Shown here in pieces: positions 23,422 through 33,948 of a DNA stretch of 64,000 nucleotides. Position 1 is the stretch's first letter. Each line of letters opens with the position of its first letter. This DNA comes from Dimorphilus gyrociliatus (lineage: Eukaryota > Annelida > Polychaeta > Dinophilidae): positions 25,701 to 89,700 of the forward strand of contig CAJFCJ010000041.1 in NCBI GenBank assembly GCA_904063045.1, in the 5' to 3' direction. Position numbers and translations under genes: made by a program. The notes beneath the pieces are model-generated. The model saw only the letters and a program-made list of their open reading frames with translations. It was not told where the DNA came from and did not search any database.

Positions 23422-24056
23422 TGTACAACTTTGGTTATATTTAACATGTTTGAACTCTATTATTTTATGCAACTTATACATGTACATCTTAAAACCTACA
23501 CAAGAAAATGCTATAACATTGGCCAAACATAAGTCTGATTAGTCAGCTTGAAGGCTCATCTTTAATTACCAATAAAGGTTTGGTCAAGTTACAATTTAAT
23601 TAACTTGCCTAGGGTGTGGCCAAGTTTTAATTCAATTAACCTTCCTAAATGTTCAACCTTGTAACATCCTCTTACTAAACATAAATATGAACTACACATT
23701 TTGGCAACTGTAAAGTGATGATTGGATGTCAGAGGCAAACCTCAAAGTATATAAATCCTCACTATTCTCATTTGGCATGCAGCTTCCATCTGGACCCAAG
23801 GACCTGGGAAAATCATCTGGAAACAACCTCCACTGGAACCATCCATCTACTCCTCAACATTAGAAGACAGTTTGGTAATTTGGCAACCTGCTTTTATGAA
23901 CTATCTACTCTGCTATCGAACTCTCATATTGTTACTTGCTTAAGTATTATTATTGCGAATAAACCGTTTTAATTTAAACATTTGTTTAAAGGTTTGAGTA
24001 GAACCAGTATTGTTATAACTTGCAAATGCATAGATTTTGCCAGCAAGAGCAGTACA
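23422..24056 (+). mobile_element. R1 LTR, copy 2 (solo)
   Basis: Near-identical along its length to the copy at 4874-5519, including the TGTACAACTTTGG start, TATATAAATCC, AATAAACCG, the stem-loop (here GGTTT-GAGTA-GAACC, keeping a G-U pair) and the GCAGTACA end. No internal retroelement region is attached. Adjacent bases (AATAA left, ATGTT right) do not form a duplication. It ends about 60 bp before the cadherin fragment. Confidence 0.85.
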
Positions 24057-24117
24057 ATGTTATACTCGAACCTTTGAACAAAGTGTTTAATTTAAAATTG
24101 TTTATTTAAAATATCAG

Positions 24118-24530
24118 TTGTTGATGTTAATCATTGTGCTAAAATTTCAAAACCAAATGACATATTAATTAAATCAGATATGGGAAAAAATTCCAATGTT
24201 TTCTCTATTGAAGCATATGATAATGACATAAGCTTAAATTCACAGTTAATTTATGGTGTCACAGTTGACAATAACAATGAAAAAGTTGATAAAGATTTCT
24301 CAATAAAAAATGGCACAAATCTTATTATAACAACAAAACCAATTGTCATTATTGAAAAATATGAATTGCTTATCAAGGTTTATGAAAAAATCCAAAAATC
24401 CTTGTACAGCTACAAGTTTATTAATAGTTGACATCACTGCCAAAAAGGCTAAATTGCACAAAATGTACATCAAAACTCTGTTCAAAAGTCAATTTAATGT
24501 ATTTTTAAATGTTTTAGCATAAAGTTAGGA
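24118..24530 (+). pseudogene. Cadherin repeat fragment
   Basis: An acceptor (AAATATCAG) opens a reading frame with cadherin hallmarks: VDVNHCAKI (family: VDVND.AP.F), then the calcium-binding-like IEAYDNDISLNSQLIYGV (family: A.D.D.G.N..L.Y.I), then DFSIKNGTNLIITTKPI and YELLIKVYEK. The frame then closes at 24,431, but a neighbouring frame continues with TSLLIVDITAKK, as the next cadherin strand would. This suggests a one-base frameshift near 24,415. No other cadherin repeats, membrane segment or cytoplasmic region are nearby, so this is an orphan, damaged exon next to an R1 LTR. Confidence 0.65.
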
Positions 24531-24910
24531 TGGCCCTAATTTTTATATTAGTCACTTTTTTAATAATTAACTGATTCTATTTATGAAATTTTTTACTTCT
24601 TTTCTTCTCTTCTTTTAAACCTTATTTAAAATGTTTAAGCTGAACAAAATTGGCATTATTATTGCAACAATTGCTGACATTATCAAGGTCATGATAACTA
24701 TTTTAAATATTTACACTTTTAAATAGACTTAGGCCTAATTTTGTATTGCTTTTGTTGCAACATTGAAAATCTACATATATCATTAAGTAACTTTGATGAA
24801 TTAGTAAATGAGTAAAGAAAATGATTTATGTTGAAATTTTGTAAGATATTCCTACAATTACTATACAACGAGGTAGCAACAAAAATAAAATAATTATTAT
24901 AGACTGATGT

Positions 24911-25059
24911 GAGAGAATATGTCCGCAAATCATGACTTTTACTCTAACCCTGACCCTCAGATGAGACCACTCTAAGTACAAATTAGTTATTGTTTTCCTC
25001 TTCCCAGCAACTTTTCAATCTAAAACTTTGAAATTTTTCATTTATAGACATTTTCTGTC
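24911..25059. mobile_element. MITE, copy 2
   Basis: A shorter, degenerate copy of the 29,237-29,431 element. It starts GAGAATATGTCCGCAAATCA, carries ACTTTTACTCTAACCCTGAC and AAGTACAAATTAGTTATTGT, and ends GACATTTTCTGTC. The ends are imperfect inverted repeats. No target duplication is visible. Confidence 0.65.
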
Positions 25060-25724
25060 AACGACAGTGTAGATAGCTCATTGAGTAAAATCTTAAAAAA
25101 ATGTCTTCCAACTGTGTAGATTGGAACTAGTTCTTATTTCATTAAATATATGAATATAATCTTTGTTAATGCAAATAAAAATTTGAACACATTGACATCT
25201 TGTTTAACATGTATTCAATTTTCTTCTTTTCTTTCTTTCTTCTAAATATTTCCTTGATAAAATAACCCAAAATGTAGCTGTCATTTTTGAAGTCACTGTC
25301 CAATAATGCTCTTTTCAATTTAAATTTATGCAAAGTAAAGTCATTTTTATGTTTTTTCTGTATAATTAAGCCTAGTTGAATTTGCTTTCTTGTTGGTTTT
25401 TAAATTTTCAAAAATATTTACCTTTAAAATTGTAAAATATTTTTTTGTAGTTTCTATGTTGGTATTATTAGGTCTATAATTTGTAGTAACAATTTTATGG
25501 ATCACACAGACCATAGAATTTGAATTTATAATTGCAATTTCTTCACAAATTTGTTTAATGAAAATAAAATAGGTTAAACTGTTAAAAAACCTATTATTAA
25601 CATCCAATGGTTGATAATTTTTTAATTTTGTAGATTTCATCTTGTATATGTTAAAATTGATATTTTGATACTGCAAAATACTGACCATCCATAATTTTAT
25701 CAAGTATTAATAGCCTATACAAAA
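25060..25724. other. No gene recognised
   Basis: Downstream of receptor copy A. An ORF at 25,347-25,703 (-) of 118 codons has no recognisable domain; it could be a decayed cytoplasmic tail or 3' untranslated sequence of the receptor. No repeats seen. Confidence 0.4.
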
Positions 25725-28700
25725 TTACAGATTGGTTACAAAAATTGTGACATTTGGAGAAAAAATATATAACACTGACTTCTCTTGCTGAAATGTTAAC
25801 TTAATGAATTTGAGCAGGTTTTGGAGTTCTTTAAATGAATAAATATAAGGATTTAGAACAAAAATCAATGGTACTATTAAACCAATAATGATACTATAAC
25901 TTTGATTGTTAAGCTTAATAGTGTAAAATTGTGACAAGATTGCTGAAGTATGTTAAAAAAAAATAGTTTGGAGAATAAAGAATGAAAAGACAAAGAAATG
26001 AGAAATCCACCTAGAATAGCTATTGGCATCCAACATAAAAAATTTGATAGAGAGAGTATATAAATATTTGTTGATATTTGACATAGAGAATACCAATGAA
26101 AATGTCATAACAGTACCCAATAATTGACATAAACTACTCATCCTCCATTTTTTTTCATTCTCTATATAATTAGTTTCTGATAGGTAAATGTCTGCTATAC
26201 AAATCGCTAAAATGTATAAAGAAGAAAATAAATCACTAATTGCAATGTTTAATCTATAAATTCTAGATGTTTGGTGTTTTTTTCTAAGTAGTAAAATGAT
26301 AACAAAAATATTTCCAAACATTCCAAGACAGCAAAATATCCAACTAATTGCTCTAAGGAATTGTAATGAAAAAATATTATAGCAACTTATCAAGATTGTT
26401 GATGAGGTTTGCAGTAGACTTCTAACCTAACCCTGACAGAATTTTTCCAATGATTTCAATCCATGGAAGAGGCCAACACCAAGTGCCTTTACATCACTGT
26501 TAACCATTTTTAAAAGTGACAATCTCCCTAACCTTGACAAATCCTTTCTATCAATTGAGTTGATTTTTGTATAAGAAATATCTAAATAAAGTAAATTCTG
26601 ACAAACATAAATTATTAAAAAATTTAACAAATTAAAAGAATTTCCCAATAAATTCAAGTTTTGGAGTAATTCAAAATTTTGAATTGAAATGAAATCTAAA
26701 TTATTCAAATTATTATCATTCAAATTTAAATTTATCAAATTTCTTATAGATTTAAATCTCCATTGAGATGTTAAATTATTATTTTGAATTGAAAGATACG
26801 TTAATTTATTCAATTCAAAAATTTTCATCCAGGTGATAGTACAAGTGCAGATGGCAAATTTCATTTTGTTCAATAGGTTGGCTGTTGTTAGTAATTGAAA
26901 CACAAAAAATTTCATCAGATCCCATTTTGCAATCAACTATATTATTGCATATATTTTGATTTGAAAGGAATTTATTTTCTCCTCTACATTTGAAAAATCC
27001 TTTGTAAAAGTTAACATTTTCTGTGATTGGTTCATTATGCTATTTTTTTTTTGCTCAAAATTTGAATAACTTAAATGAAAACTAATATACCACAAGCTCT
27101 TTCATCATCACCATAGAAACAATGATTGATACCATCACAAACCTGTTCAATAGCTATGCAAATTTCTTCCAAGTAGCATTTATACGTATTGGATGGACAA
27201 TTGCAAATACTTTTTGTCATTGGCTGTGAAATTAATTCTCCTTTTCCGTCAAAAATCAAATAACATTGGTATTTACTAGGCATTTCTTCACCACACATAC
27301 TCTTATAATCTTTCGCATTACAATCAGCTTCATCTTTTCCATCGACATAGCTTAAACCAAAATCTGAATATTGTGGGACGAAACGTAGATAGGGGCATTT
27401 ATTGTAGAAACTTTCCTGGGAGTAAATCAGTTTAGATAGATAATTACTGCTTGTCACAGCGTGAGTTGTTCCATTTATTCTAATATACTTTGTAGCTGAT
27501 GAATATTGAAGAGGAAAGAGAAAGTTGAGTGATTTTAAAGGAAAAAAAAATTGGTCAGATAACAAAACTTTTTCACTTACCAGATAAAATTTGATTAGGA
27601 CTGTTAATAAGAGTATTTTTCCAAATAAGGAGAGTGTGAATGATATACGTTTTAGAATATGTGGGAAAGTCAGTCAATGTGAGATTCCTCTTTTCACAAA
27701 ACTTTCCAGCATCATCAACACTTGTCTGTTTCTTAAAGGAAATCTTAGTATAGCATACATTTTCAAAATGGAGGATTGTATCATTTGGACATCTAATTAC
27801 TGTAAAAGAACACGAAAAGGAGGAGGGAAGGGTGAATTACTTTTGATTGTTTTTTTTTAGAGTAAAATGTCCCAAATTTTATAAATTTCTAGCCCCATTC
27901 CAAAAGTTAACCTTATGAGACATTTTTATCTAAATTTTCAAAAAAAAAGAAACATATGCTACTACATTTATCATGATCATGAATGCAGTTGATTAGGACT
28001 ATTGCATTTCTTTTATTATAAAATTTCTCATCTGATAAGCTAGAAAGAAAAAAATGGCATTGAAGTAGGTAAGTAGGTCAATCAAAGCAAGAAACATTGC
28101 CTGTTTTTATCCTGTTTTATGATAGTAAAATTTGCAATCTTTAATATTTGAAATTGAAGGACTGCAGTCCAAATGGGAAATAAATAGTTTCAATTTTTCT
28201 CTGACCTGATGGGATCCATCACCGAAATAAATCTTTACTCCTTTCTCCAATAGTTTCCCATAAGTAAAACCAAGAGTTTTACATAGAATTTGAATTTCAT
28301 TGTGTTTCAAAACCTCAACATAATAATGAATTTGATTAAATTTTACATGAAAGGAAACTGTAATTTGTATCTTTTTCTGTTGTTTGAAGACTGTCATTTT
28401 GGGATAAGTTTTGAAAACTGCTTCCTTCTCTAAAAGTAATGTTTAAAGTAGATTTGAAGTGTTTTTTTCTGTTGGTGATTATTGGTTGTTGATATTATCT
28501 TGTTTTTTAGTGTATATTTAAATTTTTTGCTGTTAGAAGCAATAAATTCAAAATAAGGTTTAGATGGTCCAGAAGACTTGTTCTGTTCTTTGCAAATCCA
28601 CCAGTTCAATAAAATTGCAGAATACTTAGATATAAGACTCTCTTCAGATACAATAAATGTTAATCCATACATTCTTGAATTGACAAACACTTTGTATTTA

Positions 28701-29150
28701 GAAAGAATTTATTTAATTACATGTTGAATTTTTCTTTAGACATTTCAAAATTATTCTCCCATAGATTTCTTCTTTACTGGGAAGGCTTTTGGAGAGAGAA
28801 AAATGTTATATCTTAATATCTAGTCAGTCATTCATCAAAGCGCTCTTTTTTAAATAGCCTCACATCTAATTAAGTTTTTTTCAACAAAATACTCACAAAA
28901 CACAGCAAGGCCTTACATCTTTTAAAATAACTGGTTTCTTTGCTTTTCTGTCTAAAAAGTACTGAACTTCTGCATGCTCTCCATCAAATCTGTGTTCTTT
29001 ACAAATATTGAAACATTCAGACCTGAACCATTTAAAACTTGACAGATCTATTCGAATTGCATAAGATGAGTTTTGAATATTTGTAAAAATATAACCCTTT
29101 TTATATATGTCATTCTCTTCAATTGTACTCAGTACAATTTTATTTTAATT
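25725..29150 (-). pseudogene. Receptor copy A: SRCR-CTLD-LDLa-LRR-7TM, broken
   Basis: Chimeric GPCR on the minus strand, read from about 29.15 kb downwards. SRCR-like pieces come first (FKWFRSECFNICKEHRF near 29.0 kb; ILCKTLGFTYG then LFISHLDC and IKDCKFYY at 28.1-28.4 kb). Next are C-type-lectin-like halves (CPNDTILHFENVCY at about 27.8 kb; MCGEEMPSKYQCYL at 27.25 kb) and LDLa repeats (CYLEEICIAIEQVCDG then DDERAC; a second near 26.95-27.0 kb). LRRs lie at 26.43-26.85 kb. TM1 has GMFGNIFVI, TM2 NIAISDLF, then W..SSLCQLLGTV and TM3, as in relaxin-type LGRs. TM4 ends at about 25,953, and only about 16 bp later comes TM7 (PLIFVLNPYIYSFK). TM5, TM6 and their loops are missing. The second LDLa and the LRRs are in different frames. 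It cannot encode a normal receptor. Confidence 0.75.
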
Positions 29151-29236
29151 ATCTATAAAAAAATACCAAATTCTGTACGGTGGACATAATAGCTGTACTC
29201 TAAACAATTGTAAAGGCTATTGAATAAAATGGATAC

Positions 29237-29431
29237 GACAGAAAACGTCCACAAATCAGTACTTTTACCATAACCCTAACCCAGCCCTTAGCTGTACCTA
29301 ACCTTTTCCATTACTCCTAACCCTTAGAGTAGATCATCCTAAGTACAAATTAGTTGCCATCTTCTTCTGCCTAACCATTTCTCAATCCAAATTTTTGTCT
29401 TGAAATTTCTCATCTGTGGATGTTTTCTGTC
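29237..29431. mobile_element. MITE, copy 1 (195 bp)
   Basis: Terminal inverted repeats of about 21 bp: left GACAGAAAACGTCCACAAAT, and right, reverse-complemented, GACAGAAAACATCCACAGAT. The interior contains CCATAACCCTAACCC, CTAACCTTTTCC and CTAACCCTTAGAG, giving it a telomere-like flavour. No coding capacity. The flanks do not show a clear target duplication. A shorter copy is at 24,911, and single ends are at 14,496, 48,029 and 57,419. Confidence 0.75.
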
Positions 29432-30090
29432 AATCCCAAATAAAACAATACTAACCAGCTGTTGTATGTGAGAGAGAAGGAATGACTGTATGAGGTACAA
29501 GTATGTGTCAAGTGTTAAGGTTAGGCGATTACAGGCTCACATTATTTTCAGGTAGATTGAACTCATATCACATTGACAAGATTTTTTATCGCTTGTATCA
29601 CAGAATTGCGAACAATTCTGTATAAAATTGTATTTAAGGTACTCTTGGTCTCTCACACCATACTGTTATTGAGCTGATATCTCACCTTGTGGACAAAATG
29701 AGGCGAGGTCATGTCAAACCAAATGATGTGACATGAAAGTGAAACCATAAAAAATCAGTAGAATCAAATACTCACCTGCACTTTTTGTGTAATAAGATTA
29801 ATAATTGCTTACATTTATATTTAAAGTCTTATTGAAATCTCTCAATGCCATTATTTGTCTTGATAGGAGAATAATTAGTGGACCAAGAAGATCCAAATCG
29901 CCTCAATGTAAGTAATTAAGATGTTCCAATTTAGGATCCATTTGAAGCAGTAGTTAAGTGTATTATTAAATGAGCAGTACAGACAATTTTGTATACTGCT
30001 TAAAGTCTTTATTTAGACTTTAGATATTATAGAACTTTAGAAAGTCTTTTATTTTGTAGAATTAGATTCTAGAACTTTAAAAAAACCTTC
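29432..30090. other. No gene seen
   Basis: AT-rich DNA without a recognisable frame. Two short regions of mixed composition (about 29,560-29,740) are not matched elsewhere in the window as far as I can see. Confidence 0.45.
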
Positions 30091-30094
30091 ATTT

Positions 30095-30362
30095 TTCAGT
30101 TCAGTTCTGTAACTGTCAGCTGATTGTTTAAACTTGCTTTTTAGAACTAGAAACTCATTTACTCAATACATATTCTTTAAATGAAATACTGGCATTTTGT
30201 TGATTAATTTCTACCGAAATTACATTTGTTAAGACTATTTGTGGACAAACTTTAAAGGTTCTATTTGTATGAGTACTTTGGTGAGTTGATAAATGATTGG
30301 AAAGGACAAATACTGTTCAGAAGACACAGAGATTCCTACAATTACAATACAACAAAGTACAA
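30095..30362 (+). mobile_element. R2 LTR 3' part, plus orientation
   Basis: Matches R2 from the TTCAGTTCAGTT block through GCTTTTTAGAACTAGAAACT, CTCAATACATATTC and GGTTCTATTTGTATGAGTAC to the end ACAATACAACAAAGTAC. The poly(A)-signal position reads AATACA instead of AATAAA. The 5' portion is replaced by unrelated sequence. Confidence 0.65.
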
Positions 30363-30554
30363 ATAAACACATAACTTTGAAAGATAAAAATATGAAAAAA
30401 GTGAAAAAAAAACATTTAAAAAACAGAATATTATGGAGCATAAATATATGATGTTTAAACTAATAGTTCATGAGCCAAAAGACCTCCAAGTCTATAATTT
30501 TCCCAAATTTCAAATATTTTCTTTCTATCTCAATATACTGCTTTTTCTGGAGGT

Positions 30555-30645
30555 CATGGAAATCGCCCACAATGGAAAATGTCCACAAATATATGGAAAA
30601 CATCCACAGATGAAATGGAAAACGTCCATAGTTGAAATAGCAAAT
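30555..30645. repeat. Tandem TGGAAAAYRTCCACA array
   Basis: Four to five consecutive units: CATGGAAATCGCCCACAA, ATGGAAAATGTCCACAAA, ATGGAAAACATCCACAGATG, ATGGAAAACGTCCATAG. The unit resembles the MITE terminus (GACAGAAAACGTCCACA) and the MULE end unit GGGAAAAAACATC at 35.9 and 41.7 kb. It is probably a terminal array of a MULE-like element, single-sided here. Confidence 0.55.
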
Positions 30646-30671
30646 GTGCACATCTTTAATAGAAAGAATGT

Positions 30672-31140
30672 TGTACTTTGTTGTATTGTATTTGAATTTT
30701 ATTATATTGAATTTCTGGTTCATCACAACTGTAATCATCTTTTCCAATCATTTACCAATCTGCCAAAGTACTCACACAAATAGAACGTTTCAAGTTCGTC
30801 CACAAATTGTCTAACAAATGTAATTTTAGGTAGAAATGAATCAACAAAACACGAGTATTTTGTGCAAAGAATACATATTGAGTAAAATGAGCTTCTAGTT
30901 CTAAACAAGCTAGTTTAAACAACTAGCTGATGGTTAGAAAACTGAACTATCAACTGTTAATTTTGTAGAGTTTATATACTCTTTTAAAGGTGGATAGTTC
31001 ACAAATTGGTTTTATTGCCATGCATTGTATATGCACTGCCTTACGTGAAACTAGGTCAATACTGCTTATCTCTATGAGTACAATACTAGTTCAATACTAC
31101 TTCTCTATTGTAGAGTATAGCTGACAAATGTAAGTATACA
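30672..31140 (-). mobile_element. R2 LTR, minus orientation, shortened
   Basis: On the plus strand it begins TGTACTTTGTTGTATTG and runs through the R2 landmarks in reverse: CAAAGTACTCACACAAATAG, GAGTAAAATGAGCTTCTAGT and TTTATATACTCTTTT (TATA box reversed). It then jumps to the distal block AAACTAGGTCAATACTGCTT and ends GCTGACAAATGTAAGTATAC. About 460 bp are missing from the middle compared with the full copy at 40,402-41,336. The flanks AATGT/AATTC are only a partial match. Confidence 0.7.
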
Positions 31141-31850
31141 AATTCCTATAATTACAATACAACAAAGTACACTAAAGAGCTTTTATATATAAAGAGCCTC
31201 ATAGAAAGTGAAGAATTTTTCCCATAATGCAATATATGCCAGAAAAGGCTTTTAATAATAAAAGTTTAAAAATTCCTACAGATATAATTTCTAAATACAT
31301 TGTTGATAACAAAGGAAACTTTAAAATTATATAAAAGATTTTAGTGGAGCAGTCCATTTATTACTTTTATGGCTAACAAATATTGTATTTATGTGTTTTC
31401 TGTTGTCATTTTCAAGGTCAGATTTTAGAAAAAGAAGTCATCTGTGAAAATTATCTTTGGTGTCTTAATAGTTCTTTTAGTCACTGTATCTCCAACAAAC
31501 GCCACATACAAATTTTCAACAAGGGTAAAGAGAACCTATATTGCAATAATAAAGCAATATCTCCAATTAAAATCACTCACAATATTTGACCCTTTATCAA
31601 GTGAGTGTGAAAGGCCACAGTATGTACAATCGCCACCAGACTGATTATTAACAGGCTTGATATACCCACAGGTGGAATGTAAGTGTCTTCCACTTGATGT
31701 TGAAGCTTGCCCCTATGTTGGAAAGATAGAAAGAAGTACTTTCATTTTTCTACAGGAACTCAAAGTATTTTCAAAATTTTTGAAAGTAGTCAAAAAAAAT
31801 CAATGTTTAAAACGATTTTCAGTAGAAAAAATGTTTTGAAAATATTTTAT
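31141..31850. other. Retroelement debris, no intact gene
   Basis: It begins with another R2 LTR end (ATTACAATACAACAAAGTAC, ending about 31,170). A reading frame at 31,429-31,644 (+) contains a signal-peptide-like stretch (KIIFGVLIVLLVTVSPTNA) but has no ATG. A second frame at 31,657-31,839 holds four cysteines. I cannot assign either to a family; they may be remnants of a retroelement or of a secreted protein. Confidence 0.35.
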
Positions 31851-31854
31851 GAAA

Positions 31855-32060
31855 AATCATAATAGAAGCAAGATCATTGCTTTATGTGATTCAGGAGCAC
31901 TTTTGTCATTTATGACCTATTTTGAGAAACCAGTGTAAATAGTTTTTTATTGGCATTTATTGCAAGTTGATATTTATTAAATAATATTAAGTTCAAGGTT
32001 TTAGGTCGGTCCAGTGGATTTTCAGCTAAAGTAGTATTTAGGTCAAAACCTGTTCCACTA
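31855..32060 (+). pseudogene. Possible retroelement aspartic-protease remnant
   Basis: A short frame reads SKIIALCDSGALLSFM. The pattern (hydrophobic)-x-D-S-G-A-x-x-S-F-(hydrophobic) matches the active-site loop of retroviral-type proteases. Further along, in another frame, are LGRSSGF and KPVPLIY. Stops interrupt it within 30 codons. It sits between R2 LTRs (30.67 kb and 32.85 kb), but those read in the opposite direction. A weak call based on one motif. Confidence 0.35.
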
Positions 32061-32846
32061 ATATATACTAATTTTTTTGGTCACTTGTTACTTTTACATT
32101 TAGAAAAAATGTTACTTTTATGCTGGACAACTGTAAAAAGCACTTTTATACCATAATTAGTACACTTTTAATTCAGGAAACTACAAACAGTGAATTGAGA
32201 AAAAGAACAGTTTTTCTAGTAGTTAATAAAGTTGTATGTGAATTTTGTAATTTGGCAATCTGACAATATATGAACTTTTAGAAATTACACAATTAGGCCT
32301 ATGATATTATCATATGATAGAAAAACTTTTAATAATTGCTTTTTTTTGTAAACTATAGACTTAACTCAATACTATTTAATGTGAATGCTTAACAAAAGCA
32401 ATTGTGCTTAAAGTATTAACAATACTGGTTTTGTAAAGGTTTTTCTTTTGAATAAATCATAAAAGAGAAACAGAATTCTCAAATTTCAAGAGTCCCAATG
32501 GATTTTAGGAAGCAGTCAAAGAAAAAATACACCAAAATCAACATTTAAAACAATTTCCTAAAGAAAAAATTTTTTCTGAATTTTTTAATGATTTCCTACC
32601 TACACAACCTATCACAGTTTCCTCCTCCTCTCTATGATCAATATCAAGGACTCATCATAGTCTAATAACCTACAACTACAGAGAGATTGAAGATTTCCAA
32701 TAGGGAATTCTCTTTTTCAGGTATTTTTTAATACAGAAGAAAAAGCTTTTGCTAAAATATTTTGTTGGCAAAATAAAACTTTAACAGCAATCTAGAGAAT
32801 GCTAAAGCTCCTGACCACATTTTTATAAGCAATACTATTATTTATT
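32061..32846. other. No gene seen
   Basis: Closed AT-rich sequence. Part of 32,430-32,600 echoes 31,760-31,860 (…AGTCAAAGAAAAAATACACC, then CAATTTCCTAAAGAAAAAAT), suggesting an internal duplication of retroelement debris. Confidence 0.4.
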
Positions 32847-33290
32847 TGTACTTTGTTGCATTATGATCTGAGGAATTTTGGAATTCATCCATACCACCCC
32901 TTAAATATTATGCCAAAGTACTGGTCCAAATTGAACCACAAGTTTGTCCACAAGAATAAGCAAATAAATGATATTTGTCCAAAGTATTATATCAAACTTT
33001 CAACAGAATATCAGTATTTTCCAAATAACATATTTATTGAATATTCTGAACTTTAATCTCTAAGCAATTGGTTAGAAAACTAAGCTAACAACTGTTAAAT
33101 TCCTATATATACTTTTCTAAGAGTTTAACAGTTCACAATTTCAAATTTTCAACAATGAAAGTGATGTTTTGACACATTTGAAAGTTCTAAAAATGGTTCT
33201 GTCTTAAATTGATTTCAATCATCCTAAGCAATTAGGTTAGATAAATTTTAATGGTCAGCTTCTTTTGTAAGATGTAACAATTTTGGTTAC
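32847..33290 (-). mobile_element. R2 LTR, minus orientation, divergent
   Basis: It begins TGTACTTTGTTGCATTATGA, has the reversed stem-loop core GTACTGGTCCAAATTGAACC, and later CCTATATATACTTTTCTAAG (TATA reversed) and GTAAGATGTAACAATTTTGG, as in R2. Internal differences are numerous, so this is an old copy. No clear outer terminus. Confidence 0.65.
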
Positions 33291-33948
33291 ATTCAATGGG
33301 TGAATTGAATGTGAGAAGTTTGAACTGGTACAAAAGTCAACAAGAGTTGAGTTTGATCTTTTGATACTCTATAGCTGGCCACTAAATTTATGTTCTTAGG
33401 CAGATAAAGTAAGGCTAATGTAGTTCTACATTTACTAAAACTTGAATTATATCAGTGTATCACATTCACACTTTCCTATGGTCTTAAATGCAGGTAATTG
33501 ACATGGACTGAAATAGTTCTTCTAGATAGTTACCTACTAGCTAGAGTAACCTTACAGTGTGTGTGTGGATGGGGAGAAAATAAAAATTTTGGACACACCT
33601 AAAAGGACATTAGAAAATATAGGCTTATCCAAAGCTTCATCATTCAGCATTAGCAAACCTATACCTTATCTCCTAACTTGATCAAAAACATGATTTCTAA
33701 AAACATAATACAGCAAAGATTTTAATAGAAAACATAAAGTGTTCTTTGGCACAATCTTTTTTATATGCCTGTCATTTAAAGTTATTAAAGATTTTATACT
33801 GAATTGAGTTTACTCTTAAGACCAACTTGAAAAAGACTGTTTAGACCTATATAGGCTCAACCTATTATACTTAAAATATAATATTGCCTGGTGTCCAAAA
33901 AAGTATAAAAACACTTGGTAAAAAGTATTTTTTTCATTATGAGAAAAA
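33291..33948. other. Upstream region of the ITIH-like gene
   Basis: No coding sequence. A stretch of about 90 bp (about 33,345-33,440: GATCTTTTGATACTCTATAG, CTGGCCACTAAA, TAAAGTAAGGCTAATGTAGT) recurs at 50,248-50,340, upstream of the multi-lectin gene. It may be a repeat or a shared upstream module. A GTATAAAAAC motif at about 33,902 lies 47 bp before the start codon and is a possible TATA box. Confidence 0.4.
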
